Source: an uncultured Collinsella sp. (GTDB lineage Bacteria; Actinomycetota; Coriobacteriia; Coriobacteriales; Coriobacteriaceae). From it: 64,000 nucleotides of DNA. Each line of letters opens with the position of its first letter. Position 1 is the stretch's first letter. The notes beneath the pieces were generated by a model, which made no database searches, was not told where the DNA came from, and saw only the letters and a program-made list of their open reading frames with translations. This document shows positions 33,364 to 44,555 of this stretch, in pieces. The position numbers and the translations under genes were made by a program. Location: the NCBI GenBank assembly GCA_900768795.1, contig CAAGEH010000014.1:27551-91550 (forward strand). Direction: 5' to 3'.

Positions 33364-34608
33364 ATGGCGGACGATACTATCTATACGTTTGATCACTACA
33401 TCGACCGACGTCACGATCGATGGAGCTACTCGAGCAAATGGAGCACGAGCCCGGAGACGGCTGAGCATGTCGGAGTGCGTGCCATCGACGACCAAGACAT
33501 CGCCCTCTTTACCGCCGATATGGACTTTCGCGTTGCCGAGCCGATATTGAATGCCCTGCACAAAACCGTTGATCACGGCATTTTTGGCTATTCAACCATC
33601 ACCGGATGCGATGCCTACTTCGAGGCCATTTGCGGTTGGTTCGCGCGCCGCAACAACTGGGTGATCGATCCGAAGCGCATTGTCTACACACCGGGTACCG
33701 TCGAGGCGCTCGGCATCACCGTGCGTGCGTTTACCGAGCCGGGCGACGGCGTCATCATCCAGCGCCCGGTGTATCCGCCGTTCACTTCGTCCGTCGAATC
33801 CAACGGGCGTCATGTGATCAACAATCAGCTTATTCGCCATACCGCAGACGAGCCTTGCGGCGACTTGTACTACACCATGGATTTTGACGATTTGGAGCAG
33901 CTCGCTGCGCGTCCAGATGCCAAGATGCTCATTCTCTGCAATCCGCACAACCCGGTCGGTCGCGTGTGGACGGTAGAAGAGCTGAAGCGTGTGGCGGATA
34001 TTTGCATGCGCAACGATGTCCTGATCGTTGCGGACGAAATCCACGGCGATCTTCTGCGCCGTGGCCAAACGTTTACGCATACGTGCCAAGCCGCGCCCGA
34101 TGCACGCGTTGTCACCTGCACGGCGGTAAACAAAACGTTTAATTTGGCGGGCCTTGCCGCTACCAACCTTGTGTTCAGCAATGCGGCCGACCAGGAGAAA
34201 TTCTTGGCAGCGCGAGGCTGGGCGGAACCGTGCCCGTTTGCAATCAGTGCGGTGATCGCTGCATATAACGAGGGCGAGCCGTGGCTTGAGCAGCTCATCG
34301 ATTACATTGATGGCAATATCGACGTCGTTACCTCCTATTTTGCCGAGCATATGCCCGATGTGGGTGTTCGCGTTCCCGAGGGGACGTATATCCTGTGGCT
34401 CGATTTCGAGAAAAGGGCAAAAGCGTTGGGTATCGATGGGGACGAGTTGCATCGCCGCATTTATGGTGACGCCAAGGTGCTGTTGCAGGACGGCTTGAAC
34501 TTCGATCCCGTTCATGGCGAATTTTTCCAGCGCATGTGCGTTCCCAGTCCGCGCTGCATGTTGATTGATGCCTGCGAGCGCATTTCCCTCTCGACTGAAT
34601 TGCGCTGA
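33364..34608 (+). CDS. PatB/MalY-type C-S lyase (aminotransferase fold I)
   Basis: A PLP enzyme of 414 residues, of the cystathionine beta-lyase PatB/MalY group that cleaves C-S bonds of cystathionine or cysteine conjugates. PLP-binding Lys257 lies in AVNKTFNLAGLA, Asp224 in IVADEIHGDL, and the Asn motif in CNPHNPVGRVWT. The N-terminal WADMDF-like sequence appears as FTADMDFRVA. GGGGAGG precedes the ATG at 33364. It follows the TadA fusion gene by 142 bp and precedes the SRP RNA gene; no metabolic partner is adjacent. The fold also includes true aminotransferases, so the substrate is not certain. Confidence 0.9.
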   Translation: MADDTIYTFDHYIDRRHDRWSYSSKWSTSPETAEHVGVRAIDDQDIALFTADMDFRVAEPILNALHKTVDHGIFGYSTITGCDAYFEAICGWFARRNNWVIDPKRIVYTPGTVEALGITVRAFTEPGDGVIIQRPVYPPFTSSVESNGRHVINNQLIRHTADEPCGDLYYTMDFDDLEQLAARPDAKMLILCNPHNPVGRVWTVEELKRVADICMRNDVLIVADEIHGDLLRRGQTFTHTCQAAPDARVVTCTAVNKTFNLAGLAATNLVFSNAADQEKFLAARGWAEPCPFAISAVIAAYNEGEPWLEQLIDYIDGNIDVVTSYFAEHMPDVGVRVPEGTYILWLDFEKRAKALGIDGDELHRRIYGDAKVLLQDGLNFDPVHGEFFQRMCVPSPRCMLIDACERISLSTELR

Positions 34609-34626
34609 GCGGGTAAGATAAATCAT

Positions 34627-34744
34627 GCGCCTAGCGCATTCGATGGGTTCGGATGACGATATGTTCCGAATCTGGTCAGGTCCGGAAGGAAGCAGCCATA
34701 AGGAGCCTCTGCCGGGCATCCGGATCCATCGAGTGCACGGGCGC
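34627..34744 (+). ncRNA. ffs: Signal recognition particle RNA, small bacterial type
   Basis: The invariant SRP helix-8 element GGTCAGGTCCGGAAGGAAGC starts at 34674. The flanks fold back on one another: TTCGATGG (34639) with CCATCGAG, GGATG with CATCC, and the ends GCGCC with GGGCGC. Length is about 118 bases, fitting the 4.5S class. A T6 tract at 34745-34750 ends it. The RNA works with Ffh to target membrane and secreted proteins. After it, to 35038, no gene is seen; the stretch has repeated CGCGGGGGCAA-type motifs only. Confidence 0.95.
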
Positions 34745-35038
34745 TTTTTTATTCCTTTTCATACGCACATCAACATGCGCAACTCGCTTGCGGTAAACGC
34801 GGAGCACGCATCGTCCTTTCGCGTTCAATGCGCGGGGGCAAACGGGGCGCATGCATGGGTCGCTCGCAGCCGATACACGCGGGGGCAACCGTGGTGCACA
34901 CATGGGCAATCCGCTGCAGACGCGTGGAAACAACCTCGGCAGACAAGGCAATCACGGCAACAGAGTTTGCCGAAGCTTAACAATATGGGCGTAAAATGAC
35001 CCCTTAGTCATTGCTTGTCCAAAGGGGAAAGGCTGCGA

Positions 35039-36874
35039 ATGATATCGCTGCTTAAGCGTTTTGGCGGAAAATTCCGCTTCTATATGATTGTCGGTCCAGC
35101 ATGCAAGCTCATCGAGGTGCTGTTCGATCTCATCACGCCGCTGGTAATAGCGCGCATGATCGATAAAGGTATTGCGGCACATAGCGTGAGCGCGGTTGTC
35201 CATTACGGCATTTTGCTCGGCATCATGGCGATCGTCGGCATTTCGTTTACGCTCGTCTGCCAAAAAATGGCGGCACTCACCTCGCAGGGTGTGGGAACCG
35301 ATATCCGCGGCGCGCTTTACGAGCGCATCAATGAGCTCGGTTACGCCGAGCTCGACCGCTTCGGCACCCCCTCGCTTATCACGCGCATCACCAACGACGT
35401 CAACCAGGTGCAGCTCGCCGTTGCGCTCGGTGTGCGTATGCTCATCCGTTGGCCGTTTCTTGCTGTAGGCTCCATGGTCGCGGCGCTTATGATCGACCTT
35501 AAGCTCGGTATCATCTTCCTCGTTTGCACGCCCATTATCGGTTTTATCTTTTGGTTTGTGATGGCGCGCTGCATCCCGTATTTCAAACAGATGCAGAAAA
35601 AGCTCGACCGCATCGCGCTGATTTGCCGCGAGGGGCTTTCGGGCGCGCGTGTGGTGCGGGCATTTGTGCGCGAGGACCACGAGCGCAAGCGCTTTTCCGA
35701 GGCGGCGACCGATCAGGCGGAGACCGCAATTGTCGTGGGCAAGCTGTCATCAATCCTGAATCCTGCAACGTTTCTCATCATGAACTTGGGCGTTTGCGCG
35801 ATTCTGTGGATGGGCGGCATCCGGGTCAACGTGGGTGCGCTTACGCAAGGTCAGGTCATGGCATTCGTCAACTACATGACGCAGACGCTTACCTCGATCG
35901 TGTACGTGGCAAACCTCGTTGTCGTCTTTACCAAGGCGAGCGCAAGCGCGTCGCGCATCAACGAGGTGCTCGAGTGCAAGCCGGCGATTGTCGATACGGG
36001 CAACAAGCCTGTGTCGCTTCCCGCTCCTGCCGATGCGGCCTCGACTCCGGCGCTCGAGTTTAGCCGCGTGAGCTTTGCCTTTGGTGAGAGCGCGGCAAAT
36101 GCCGTGAGTGACGTGACGTTCAAGCTCCCCTTGGGCGGCACGCTTGGAATCATCGGCGGTACCGGTTCGGGCAAATCGACGCTCGTGTCCCTCATCCCGC
36201 GTCTCTACGATACCGGGTCCGGCACGATAAAGGTGATGGGGACCGATGTTCGCGATTGGCCGCTCGACCAGCTTCGTCACGTGGTGGGCATCGTTCCACA
36301 GCGTGCGTCGCTTGTAAGCGGAACGATTCGTTCGAACTTGCAGTGGAGAGATGCCGATGCGACCGACGAGGAGCTGTGGGCGGCGCTCGACATCGCGCAG
36401 GCAAGTGAGTTCGTGCAAAAAAAGCCCCAGGGCCTCGACACCCCGGTTGAAGCGGGCGGTAAAAATTTCTCAGGCGGTCAGCGCCAGCGTTTGACCATAG
36501 CGCGCGCCTTGGTTGGAAATCCGCAGCTGCTCATCATGGATGACTCGGCTTCTGCGCTCGATTTCAAAACCGATGCGGCGCTTCGCCGGGCGGTGCGTGA
36601 GCGCGGTGCGCAGAGTGCTGCCGAGTGCGGTTTTCCGCTCACCGCGATTATCGTGAGCCAACGCGTCTCCACGGTGCGCGATGCCGATGCTATCTGCGTG
36701 CTCGACCACGGTGCCGTTGCAGGCTTCGGTGCGCACGAAGACCTCTATAAGACCTGTCAGCTGTATCGCGAGATCTGTCAGTCGCAGCTCAAGCGCGAAG
36801 AGCTCGAGGGCACGCGCGAGACCGTATCGGCGACGACAATGGTTGCGCCTGCGCTTGCAGAGGAGGGATGCTAG
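35039..36874 (+). CDS. ABC exporter half-transporter A, second pair (degenerate site)
   Basis: 611 residues: six membrane helices, then a nucleotide-binding domain with Walker A GGTGSGKST, signature FSGGQRQRL and Walker B LLIMDDSASALDF, where Asp replaces the catalytic Glu. This is the degenerate half of a heterodimeric exporter, as in the pair at 10058-13688, but the two pairs are clearly diverged. The start at 35039 has GAAAGG seven bases upstream. Its stop TAG is directly followed by the ATG of the partner. The C-terminal tail (RETVSATTMVAPALAEEG) is not conserved in the family. The substrate is unknown. Confidence 0.93.
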   Translation: MISLLKRFGGKFRFYMIVGPACKLIEVLFDLITPLVIARMIDKGIAAHSVSAVVHYGILLGIMAIVGISFTLVCQKMAALTSQGVGTDIRGALYERINELGYAELDRFGTPSLITRITNDVNQVQLAVALGVRMLIRWPFLAVGSMVAALMIDLKLGIIFLVCTPIIGFIFWFVMARCIPYFKQMQKKLDRIALICREGLSGARVVRAFVREDHERKRFSEAATDQAETAIVVGKLSSILNPATFLIMNLGVCAILWMGGIRVNVGALTQGQVMAFVNYMTQTLTSIVYVANLVVVFTKASASASRINEVLECKPAIVDTGNKPVSLPAPADAASTPALEFSRVSFAFGESAANAVSDVTFKLPLGGTLGIIGGTGSGKSTLVSLIPRLYDTGSGTIKVMGTDVRDWPLDQLRHVVGIVPQRASLVSGTIRSNLQWRDADATDEELWAALDIAQASEFVQKKPQGLDTPVEAGGKNFSGGQRQRLTIARALVGNPQLLIMDDSASALDFKTDAALRRAVRERGAQSAAECGFPLTAIIVSQRVSTVRDADAICVLDHGAVAGFGAHEDLYKTCQLYREICQSQLKREELEGTRETVSATTMVAPALAEEGC

Positions 36875-38734
<1,860 letters not shown>

Positions 38735-38781
38735 TTGCACTCGGTTGCTCGGCGAACCCGGCACGTTATAGATTCAAATAA

Positions 38782-38820
38782 AAAGGCGACGCTACCGATT
38801 GTCTCGGCGGCGTCGCCTTT
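38782..38820 (+). terminator. Terminator after the second ABC pair
   Basis: AAAGGCGACGC (38782-38792) pairs with GCGTCGCCTTT (38810-38820), with TTT and GGTTTG following. It may also serve the minus-strand DeoR gene. Confidence 0.7.
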
Positions 38821-38920
38821 GGTTTGAGGGTTTAAGAGGCGGTTGCGAGGGATGCAACTTGGCAAAGGACGCAACTGCTTGCAAAGGGTGCAGTCGCCAA
38901 CAAGAGGGGAAGATGCTCCG

Positions 38921-39673
38921 TTAAAGGACCTCTACGCCTGCGTTACGGCAGCGTGTCACGAACGTGTCGGGCAGGTTGCCATCGCTCACGATGATATCGA
39001 TGCTATCGAGTCCGCAGAATGAGAAGGTGCTGCGCGCGCCGACCTTGCTCGAGTCCATGAGCAGGATGACCTCGTTGGAGCGGTTGATGCATGCGCGCTT
39101 GAGGTTTGCCTCCTCGTCGGACCCGCAGGCGAATCCGGTTGCCTCGGTATAGCCCGTCACGCCTAAAAACAGCTGGTCGAATGCCATGGTTTGCAGTGCC
39201 TGAATCGTGCGACTGCCCGAAATGCTCATGCTGTAGCGGTTGAGTTGTCCGCCTGGTAGGTTCACGTTGGCCTGCTCGAGTCGCCCCAGCTCGACCGCGC
39301 ATGAAAGACCGGTCGTGAAGATGATCAGGCGCTCGTCGGGGATGTGCGCGGCGAGCGCGGTGGTGGTGCTTCCGGAATCGAGGAACACGGTGGTGTTGGG
39401 CTTGATGAGGCCGAGCGCCTTGCTGGCAATCAGGTCCTTTGCCTCGGTATTTTTGCTTGCGCGCACGCTCAAGACGCCATCGGTGCCGATAACCTGCTCG
39501 ACTGAACGGGCGCCGCCGTGAATGCGGACGATACGGCCCTCAGCATCGAGCGCTTTGAGGTCGGTTCGAAGCGTCATCTCCGATACGTTGGGAAATTCCT
39601 GTTTGATTTGGCGAAACGTAACCGACCCCGAGTGGTTGATTAGCTCGGCTATTGCGTTACGGCGTTCTTCCAT
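38921..39673 (-). CDS. DeoR-family sugar-catabolism regulator
   Basis: 250 residues. The N-terminal helix-turn-helix is of the DeoR type (RRNAIAELINHSGSVTFRQI, LRTDLKALDAEGRIVRIHGG). The C-terminal domain has the sugar-phosphate sensor fold (VFLDSGSTTTALAAHI). The start at 39673 is preceded by AAGGTAG. It is a lone gene; on one side lies the ABC pair and on the other a broken hydrolase gene, so its target is not obvious. If the broken gene was once its partner, the regulator may be orphaned. Confidence 0.9.
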   Translation of the reverse strand: MEERRNAIAELINHSGSVTFRQIKQEFPNVSEMTLRTDLKALDAEGRIVRIHGGARSVEQVIGTDGVLSVRASKNTEAKDLIASKALGLIKPNTTVFLDSGSTTTALAAHIPDERLIIFTTGLSCAVELGRLEQANVNLPGGQLNRYSMSISGSRTIQALQTMAFDQLFLGVTGYTEATGFACGSDEEANLKRACINRSNEVILLMDSSKVGARSTFSFCGLDSIDIIVSDGNLPDTFVTRCRNAGVEVL

Positions 39674-39756
39674 GATGGTGCTACCTTTGCTTTCGTTGTT
39701 ACGGCCCCCCAAATGTGCTGCTTTATATGATATCAGTGGTTCTCTCCAACTGTTGT

Positions 39757-39797
39757 TTCAAAAGAAAAAGGCGCACCTTCCCAGAAGATGCGCCTTT
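39757..39797 (-). terminator. Terminator of the broken hydrolase gene
   Basis: AAAGGCGCA (39767-39775) pairs with TGCGCCTTT (39789-39797); on the minus strand TTTTTCTTTT follows. Confidence 0.75.
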
Positions 39798-39860
39798 AAA
39801 ATCAGCCGACTCGCAAGGGGGTGAATCGAGCCGGTGGGTCAGGGATGTCAAGTACTGGCT

Positions 39861-40311
39861 CTATGCGTTGAAGTGCTTCCAGACGTAGTCCTCGACGGCA
39901 GCGAGGGCGATCTTTTGATGCTCGCCCTGGAAACCGTGGCGAGCGCCGGGAACTTTGACAAGCTCGGCGTGTGCGTATTCCTTGACGGCGCGCTCGGACC
40001 ACTCAAACGGCACGGTCGTATCCTGATCGCCGTGAACGATGAGGACGTCGCCATCGTAGGCGTGAACCGCCTCAAAGGGGTCCATGCCGAACATGTCAAC
40101 GTAGAAGGCTTTGCCGACAACGCGTCTGTTGTCCATGGCGAGTGACTTCTCGGGAATCTCGTCAATGGCCTTGTACTTATCCGACGTACCCGGCATGTTG
40201 AAGGCGGGGTAGTACAGGATAAGTCCGGCAAAATCGTTGGGCTGGCGTGCGGCAAAGATAGACGAGACGACGCCGCTCATGCTGCGGCCGAGGATGAAGA
40301 GGTTGCCCGAA
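39861..40311 (-). pseudogene. Alpha/beta hydrolase, 5' half missing
   Basis: About 150 C-terminal residues of a serine hydrolase of the dienelactone/acyl-esterase type. The nucleophile elbow is GRSMSG, the acid lies in VLIVHGDQDTTVPFEW and the His in GARHGFQGEH. Upstream of FILGRSMSG the frame stops looking like a hydrolase: the oxyanion-hole strand and about 100 N-terminal residues are missing. From about 40311 the sequence belongs to the 3' end of another gene on the opposite strand. The minus frame stays open for a further stretch, but that part is antisense to a terminator and a flavodoxin gene and is not protein-like. Confidence 0.7.
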
Positions 40312-40394
40312 TCGGCAACACCGGTGACCTCGAGAAGATGAAGACCACCACCGACGTCGACTGGATTGCGAGCAAGCTGTCCTCCATTAAGTAA
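40306..40394 (+). pseudogene. 3' end of an unidentified plus-strand gene
   Basis: A protein-like end, TGDLEKMKTTTDVDWIASKL then SSIK and a TAA at 40392-40394, directly before a strong terminator. The rest of the gene is missing; to its left lies the truncated hydrolase. I cannot name the family from about 28 residues. Confidence 0.5.
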
Positions 40395-40430
40395 GCAATC
40401 AAGTGGTTCTGCCTTCGCTTGATTTGCATA

Positions 40431-40470
40431 GAGGGATTGGGGCATATCGCCCCAATCCCTCTTTCTTTTT
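40431..40470 (+). terminator. Strong terminator of the gene remnant
   Basis: GAGGGATTGGGG (40431-40442) pairs perfectly with CCCCAATCCCTC (40450-40461), followed by TTCTTTTT. Confidence 0.85.
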
Positions 40471-40590
40471 AATAAACCCGCAGGTATTAAGGTGTTTACA
40501 TCTGTATCGGTAGTACTAAGATAAGTCAGTACCAAATTATGTCGCAGCGTGCGGGTTTGAAAAAACCGCAACTGGGGGTAAGAGATAATC

Positions 40591-41151
40591 TTGAATATCA
40601 CGTGCTCTATGGTTGTTAGCAGCAAGAGCGGAAATACCAGGATGGTATCTGGCGCCATTAAGCGCGTCCTTGTTGCTGATGGAGCCAAATTTATTCATGC
40701 TGCTGCTATTTGCGATGACGCGGAAGACGGCGCAATTGCGTCCGAGGCAGCGCAAGCATGCGCAGCCGACCTTGTTCTGGTTGGTTTCTGGTGCGATAAG
40801 GGATCATGCGCCCCGAGCGTGCAGAAGTTTTTGGCAAAGCTCGATGGCAAGCGGGTTTTCCTGTTTGGAACGTGCGGCTTTGGCAGCAGTGAGGACTACT
40901 TCAAGCAGATTATCGAGCGTGTGAGTTCGTATCTGCCCGAGAGCGCCAAGCTTGTCGGTAGCGCGATGTGCCAGGGAAAAATGGGTCCTGCGGTCAAGCA
41001 GCGCTACGAGGCGATGCTCTCGGATAATCCCGATGATCAGCGCGCAAAGATGCTGCTTGAGAACTGGACCATCGCAAAGGACCATCCTACCAAGGAGGAC
41101 CTGGCCCAGATTGCCGATGCTGCAGAGAAAGCGGCTGAGGGACTCGAGTAG
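40591..41151 (+). CDS. Flavodoxin-family protein
   Basis: 186 residues from a TTG start at 40591 (an ATG at 40609 would remove the first beta strand). The FMN phosphate loop is SSKSGNTRMVSG near the N-terminus, and the flavin-ring loops are VGFWCDKGSCAP and GTCGFGSSEDYF. The C-terminal third is helical and acidic, and longer than in short flavodoxins, as in the group used as single-electron partners of anaerobic reductases. No reductase is adjacent, so the partner is unknown. A terminator follows. Confidence 0.85.
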   Translation: MNITCSMVVSSKSGNTRMVSGAIKRVLVADGAKFIHAAAICDDAEDGAIASEAAQACAADLVLVGFWCDKGSCAPSVQKFLAKLDGKRVFLFGTCGFGSSEDYFKQIIERVSSYLPESAKLVGSAMCQGKMGPAVKQRYEAMLSDNPDDQRAKMLLENWTIAKDHPTKEDLAQIADAAEKAAEGLE

Positions 41152-41222
41152 GTTATCGAGCTCGAGCGCTCCAGGCCGCCCGGTTTGAACAGACGCTCCG
41201 GGTTCAATAATGCATATTGTTG

Positions 41223-41253
41223 GGGGTGCCGGCGCAAGTCGGTGCCCCTTTCT
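41223..41253 (+). terminator. Terminator after the flavodoxin
   Basis: GGGGTGCCG (41223-41231) pairs with CGGTGCCCC (41240-41248), followed by TTTCTT. Confidence 0.75.
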
Positions 41254-41285
41254 TAACTCTATCGATTGAATGAGGTGGAGAACAA

Positions 41286-41326
41286 AAACAAAAAACGTGC
41301 CGGAGCCAGGACGGCTTCGGCACGTT
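41286..41326 (-). terminator. Terminator of the sulfatase gene
   Basis: AACGTGCCGGAGCC (41294-41307) pairs with GGCTTCGGCACGTT (41313-41326) with one G-U; on the minus strand TTTTTTGTTTTT follows. Confidence 0.8.
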
Positions 41327-41365
41327 GCTTAACGTGCTGATCGCTTAGCGTTGCAGAAAACGTGG

Positions 41366-43591
41366 TTACTTGATCTTGGTTGTACCCGGCTTGAGGTTGG
41401 GGTCGGTTTCGTTTGCCGCATCCTGATAGTGCTTGGTGTAGATGCTCTTGCCGTCGCGGAACATCTCGTAGTACTGCATGCGCAGGTAATCATTACGCGC
41501 GGTCACAGTGGCCTTGGCATCGGAATCGCCCTTGGAGTTGTCGGCGCTCGACAGGTACCAACGGAGACTGCGGTCCTCATAGCCCGTGGAGTTGACGGCG
41601 GGGAGGGCGTTGCGCAGCGAAAGGGTTGCCTTCTGATATTTGGTGAGCGGCGCACCGATCATCTGCATGAGCGTGGAACCCAGGTAGTTGGTCGAGAGGT
41701 CGTCCTTCTGACTTGTCTGGGCATTACCGGCGACATCGTAGTTTGCCCAGATGATGTAGTTGGTCTGCCACAGACGCTCCTGATGCGTGGCGTTATCCTC
41801 ATCGGTGAACCAGGCATCGTTGAACTTGTCAGGGAAGAACGGCTGGTGGTCGCCCCATAATACGACGACAACCTTGCGGTCGAGCGACTTGAGCTTGGTG
41901 AGGAAGTACTGCAGCGCCTCGTCAGACTGTTGAATCAGAGAAACGTACTCGTTGACCTCGGGGTTGCTCTCACCATCGATGTTGAGGTCGATGTACTTGT
42001 CGGCAGGGACCTCGCCCGTATCGTAGCCGGAGTGATTCTGCATTGTGACATCGAAGATGAACTGCGGGTCGTCGGTGCTGTGAAGCAGATCGAGAATCTT
42101 GTCGTAGGTCGAGCGGTCGGTGACCATGCCGCGCAGCGTGTCAGCGCCCTGGAAATCGTTGATCGTCAGGAAGTTGTCAAAGCCAAAGTCCTTGTAGACG
42201 TTCTCGCGGTTCCAGTTGGTTCCGTGATTGGGGTGCATCGCCGTGGTCTTGTAGCCAAGGTTCTTAAACTGCGCGGCGAGATTGTTGGTCTTGGTGAGGT
42301 CGTAGATGGTGTAGGGGTACACGCCGGAACCGAGGTTGGACATGGAGTTGCCGGTAAGGAACTCAAACTCGGTATTGGCGGTGCCGCCGCCATATGCGCT
42401 CACGTAGAGCTTTCCGCGCGACAGGCAGTTTGAAAGGCTCTTGAAGTACTGGGGTCCCTGGTAGTCGCAGTGCAGGTTCTGATAAATCGAGAGGTCCGAG
42501 AACGTCTCGTTCATGATTGCGATGACCGTGGGCTTGTCCTCATTGAACTGGGAAACGGCCTGCTTGCGGTTCTCGTCCTTCTTGGCGGCCTTGTCATACT
42601 TTTTGGCGTACTTGTCGATCGTCGCCTTGCCCGAAGCTGCGGTGTAGCCTTTGGGTTTGGGCGGGTTGACGGTCTGCGCTCCCGAGATAAACGAGGGAAT
42701 GAAACCCTGACGATAGTAGCTCTCGAGCGGGCGCCACGTATAGATTTGAATTTGAAGCACGTGGTAGTAGTCGACAAGTAGCGCGTGCGCAGTTACGCCG
42801 CCCAGGCAGAGAACGGCGACCAGGAGATTGACGAGGACCGCCTTCTTTTTGCTTGCACCTTCCTTGCGTGCGGGGGCGAGGGCGCCCGCATACTCGCAAA
42901 GCAGCATGGAGACGGCGCAGAACGCCATGCTCACAAGGCAGAAGAACGTAAGCGTGTAGGTGTAGCCCGTGCTGGCGACGGCGGCCGCGGTGGAGAGCGC
43001 GGAAAGGTCGCCGGGCTGAATGGGCATCGATTTAAAGATGATGACGAAGTACTCTGCGATGCCAAAGGCGAAAAGCACAAAGGCGATTACGGCGCTGAGA
43101 ACACCGCGACGCTGGCAAAGGAAGAAAAGACCTGCCATGACGATGGTGACGATTGCCCACTCGAGCAGCAAGCAGGGCGGGTACATCCAGAGCAGATTGT
43201 GGTTAGACGAAATCTCGAGGCCGAGCACGGCGAAAACGCCAGCGAGTGCAAGAACGATGCAGGTCACGACCATGGGATGGGCGGCAAGCTTGCCGGGCAG
43301 CTTTGCGCTGAGCGCGGGCACAAAACGATCGCGCGCGACAGCTGCAAAAGCGCAACCCGTGAGGACGACGTTTGCGATGATGCAGAACACGATGGCAAGC
43401 GGCTCGTTCACGGCAACGAGACCGATGGCGCTCCAGACAACGATGAAGAGCTGGAACAGCGCAATAACGATGCTCCAGGCGAGAGCGCTTTTGGCGAGCG
43501 TGCGCTCAGATGCCCTTGCAGTGTCAAATTCCCGTTTAATGAGAAACAGTGTGCATGCCAGTCCGATAAGCGAAATAATCGCTGAGACCAT
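41366..43591 (-). CDS. LTA-synthase-type membrane sulfatase
   Basis: 741 residues. About seven hydrophobic segments in the first 300 residues, then an extracellular alkaline-phosphatase-fold domain. The catalytic Thr lies in GGGTANTEFEFLTGNS. Metal-site elements are AIMNETFSDL, NHGTNWNRENVYKDFGFDNF and VVLWGDHQPFF. Such enzymes transfer glycerol-phosphate or phosphoethanolamine to cell-surface polymers. The soluble domain is preceded by a Lys-rich linker (KYAKKYDKAAKKDENRKQ). AAGGAG precedes the ATG at 43591. It stands alone, so the acceptor polymer is unknown. Confidence 0.9.
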   Translation of the reverse strand: MVSAIISLIGLACTLFLIKREFDTARASERTLAKSALAWSIVIALFQLFIVVWSAIGLVAVNEPLAIVFCIIANVVLTGCAFAAVARDRFVPALSAKLPGKLAAHPMVVTCIVLALAGVFAVLGLEISSNHNLLWMYPPCLLLEWAIVTIVMAGLFFLCQRRGVLSAVIAFVLFAFGIAEYFVIIFKSMPIQPGDLSALSTAAAVASTGYTYTLTFFCLVSMAFCAVSMLLCEYAGALAPARKEGASKKKAVLVNLLVAVLCLGGVTAHALLVDYYHVLQIQIYTWRPLESYYRQGFIPSFISGAQTVNPPKPKGYTAASGKATIDKYAKKYDKAAKKDENRKQAVSQFNEDKPTVIAIMNETFSDLSIYQNLHCDYQGPQYFKSLSNCLSRGKLYVSAYGGGTANTEFEFLTGNSMSNLGSGVYPYTIYDLTKTNNLAAQFKNLGYKTTAMHPNHGTNWNRENVYKDFGFDNFLTINDFQGADTLRGMVTDRSTYDKILDLLHSTDDPQFIFDVTMQNHSGYDTGEVPADKYIDLNIDGESNPEVNEYVSLIQQSDEALQYFLTKLKSLDRKVVVVLWGDHQPFFPDKFNDAWFTDEDNATHQERLWQTNYIIWANYDVAGNAQTSQKDDLSTNYLGSTLMQMIGAPLTKYQKATLSLRNALPAVNSTGYEDRSLRWYLSSADNSKGDSDAKATVTARNDYLRMQYYEMFRDGKSIYTKHYQDAANETDPNLKPGTTKIK

Positions 43592-43740
43592 ATGTTGCTC
43601 CTTAACGTGTCTCGGTGGCTGATATCGTAGCAGCTGCTTTCGTAAAGTACATGCGTCGAGTCAAACTCAGACGCGACAACCGTTACATATTAGGGCGCAA
43701 AGGTGAAAACTATTCGAAATTGTGCTATCTGCCTGCGAAA

Positions 43741-43800
43741 AAAGAAAAAAAACACGTCTTGAGACGCTCTGCTCGTCCTCAGAGGCGTTCCAAGACGTGT
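43741..43800 (-). terminator. Terminator of the kdpDE operon
   Basis: A long imperfect stem: ACACGTCTTG (43752-43761) with CAAGACGTGT (43791-43800), continued by an inner GACGC/GGCGTT region. On the minus strand the stem is followed by a long T-tract (43741-43751). Confidence 0.8.
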
Positions 43801-43820
43801 CGCCGGCCCGAAGTGAAACG

Positions 43821-44555
43821 CTACTGCGCGACGCGAAGCATACGGTAGCCCACGCCCACGTGCGTTTGTATATAGCGAGGGTGTGCGGGGTCGGGTTCGA
43901 TTTTCTTACGCAGCGTACCCATGAATACGCGCAGCGAAGCCATATCGTGCGCGGACGTTCCGCCCCAAATCTCACGGAGGATGGTTTGGTGGGTGAGCAC
44001 CTTGTCGACGTTGCGCGAAAGCAGGCAGAGCAGTTTGAACTCGATAGGTGTGAGGTGAAGCTCGCTGCCGTCGAGCGTGACGATGCTTGCGGCGTAATCG
44101 ATATGGAGCGCGCCGTTGTCAAAGACCGACGACGCCTCGTTGTCGTTTGCGGTCATAAATTTAAGGCGCCTCAGGGTGGTGCGGATGCGTGCGAGCAACT
44201 CGTCAACCGAGAAGGGCTTGGTGAGATAGTCGTCTGCTCCGGCGTCGAGCGCGTGCACTTTGTCGGCATCCTCGGTTCGCGCGCTGATCACGATGATGGG
44301 CATCTGAGACCACGCGCGAATGGACTTGACGACCTCGATGCCGTCCATGTCGGGCAGTCCCAAGTCGAGCAAGACGATGTCGGGATGCTGCGAGGTCGTG
44401 GCGTTGATGGCCGCCCGTCCGGTCGCGGCGGAGATGTGGTTGTAGCCGTGGGCATTGAGCGTTGTGGCAATAAGCCCGCGCACTGCGGTGTCGTCTTCAA
44501 CGATGAGTAGCTTGGGGGTTTGGGGCTGAGGTGTGGCGTCGGTGCTATTCGGCAT
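43821..44555 (-). CDS. kdpE: Response regulator, KdpE type
   Basis: 244 residues of the OmpR/PhoB class. The receiver has LLIVEDDTAVR, phospho-acceptor Asp64 in VLLDLGLPDMDG and TKPFSVDELLARIR; a winged-helix output domain follows, ending HVGVGYRML. The start ATG overlaps the end of the kinase gene by 11 bases, so the two are coupled. With the kinase and Kup it makes a potassium-linked set. The Kdp ATPase it normally controls is not in the window; Kup is the likely local target, as an inference. Confidence 0.93.
   Translation of the reverse strand: MPNSTDATPQPQTPKLLIVEDDTAVRGLIATTLNAHGYNHISAATGRAAINATTSQHPDIVLLDLGLPDMDGIEVVKSIRAWSQMPIIVISARTEDADKVHALDAGADDYLTKPFSVDELLARIRTTLRRLKFMTANDNEASSVFDNGALHIDYAASIVTLDGSELHLTPIEFKLLCLLSRNVDKVLTHQTILREIWGGTSAHDMASLRVFMGTLRKKIEPDPAHPRYIQTHVGVGYRMLRVAQ

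Noticed and set aside
40312..40688. Upstream extension of the alpha/beta hydrolase frame
   Set aside because: It runs antisense to a terminator and the flavodoxin gene and shows no hydrolase sequence.
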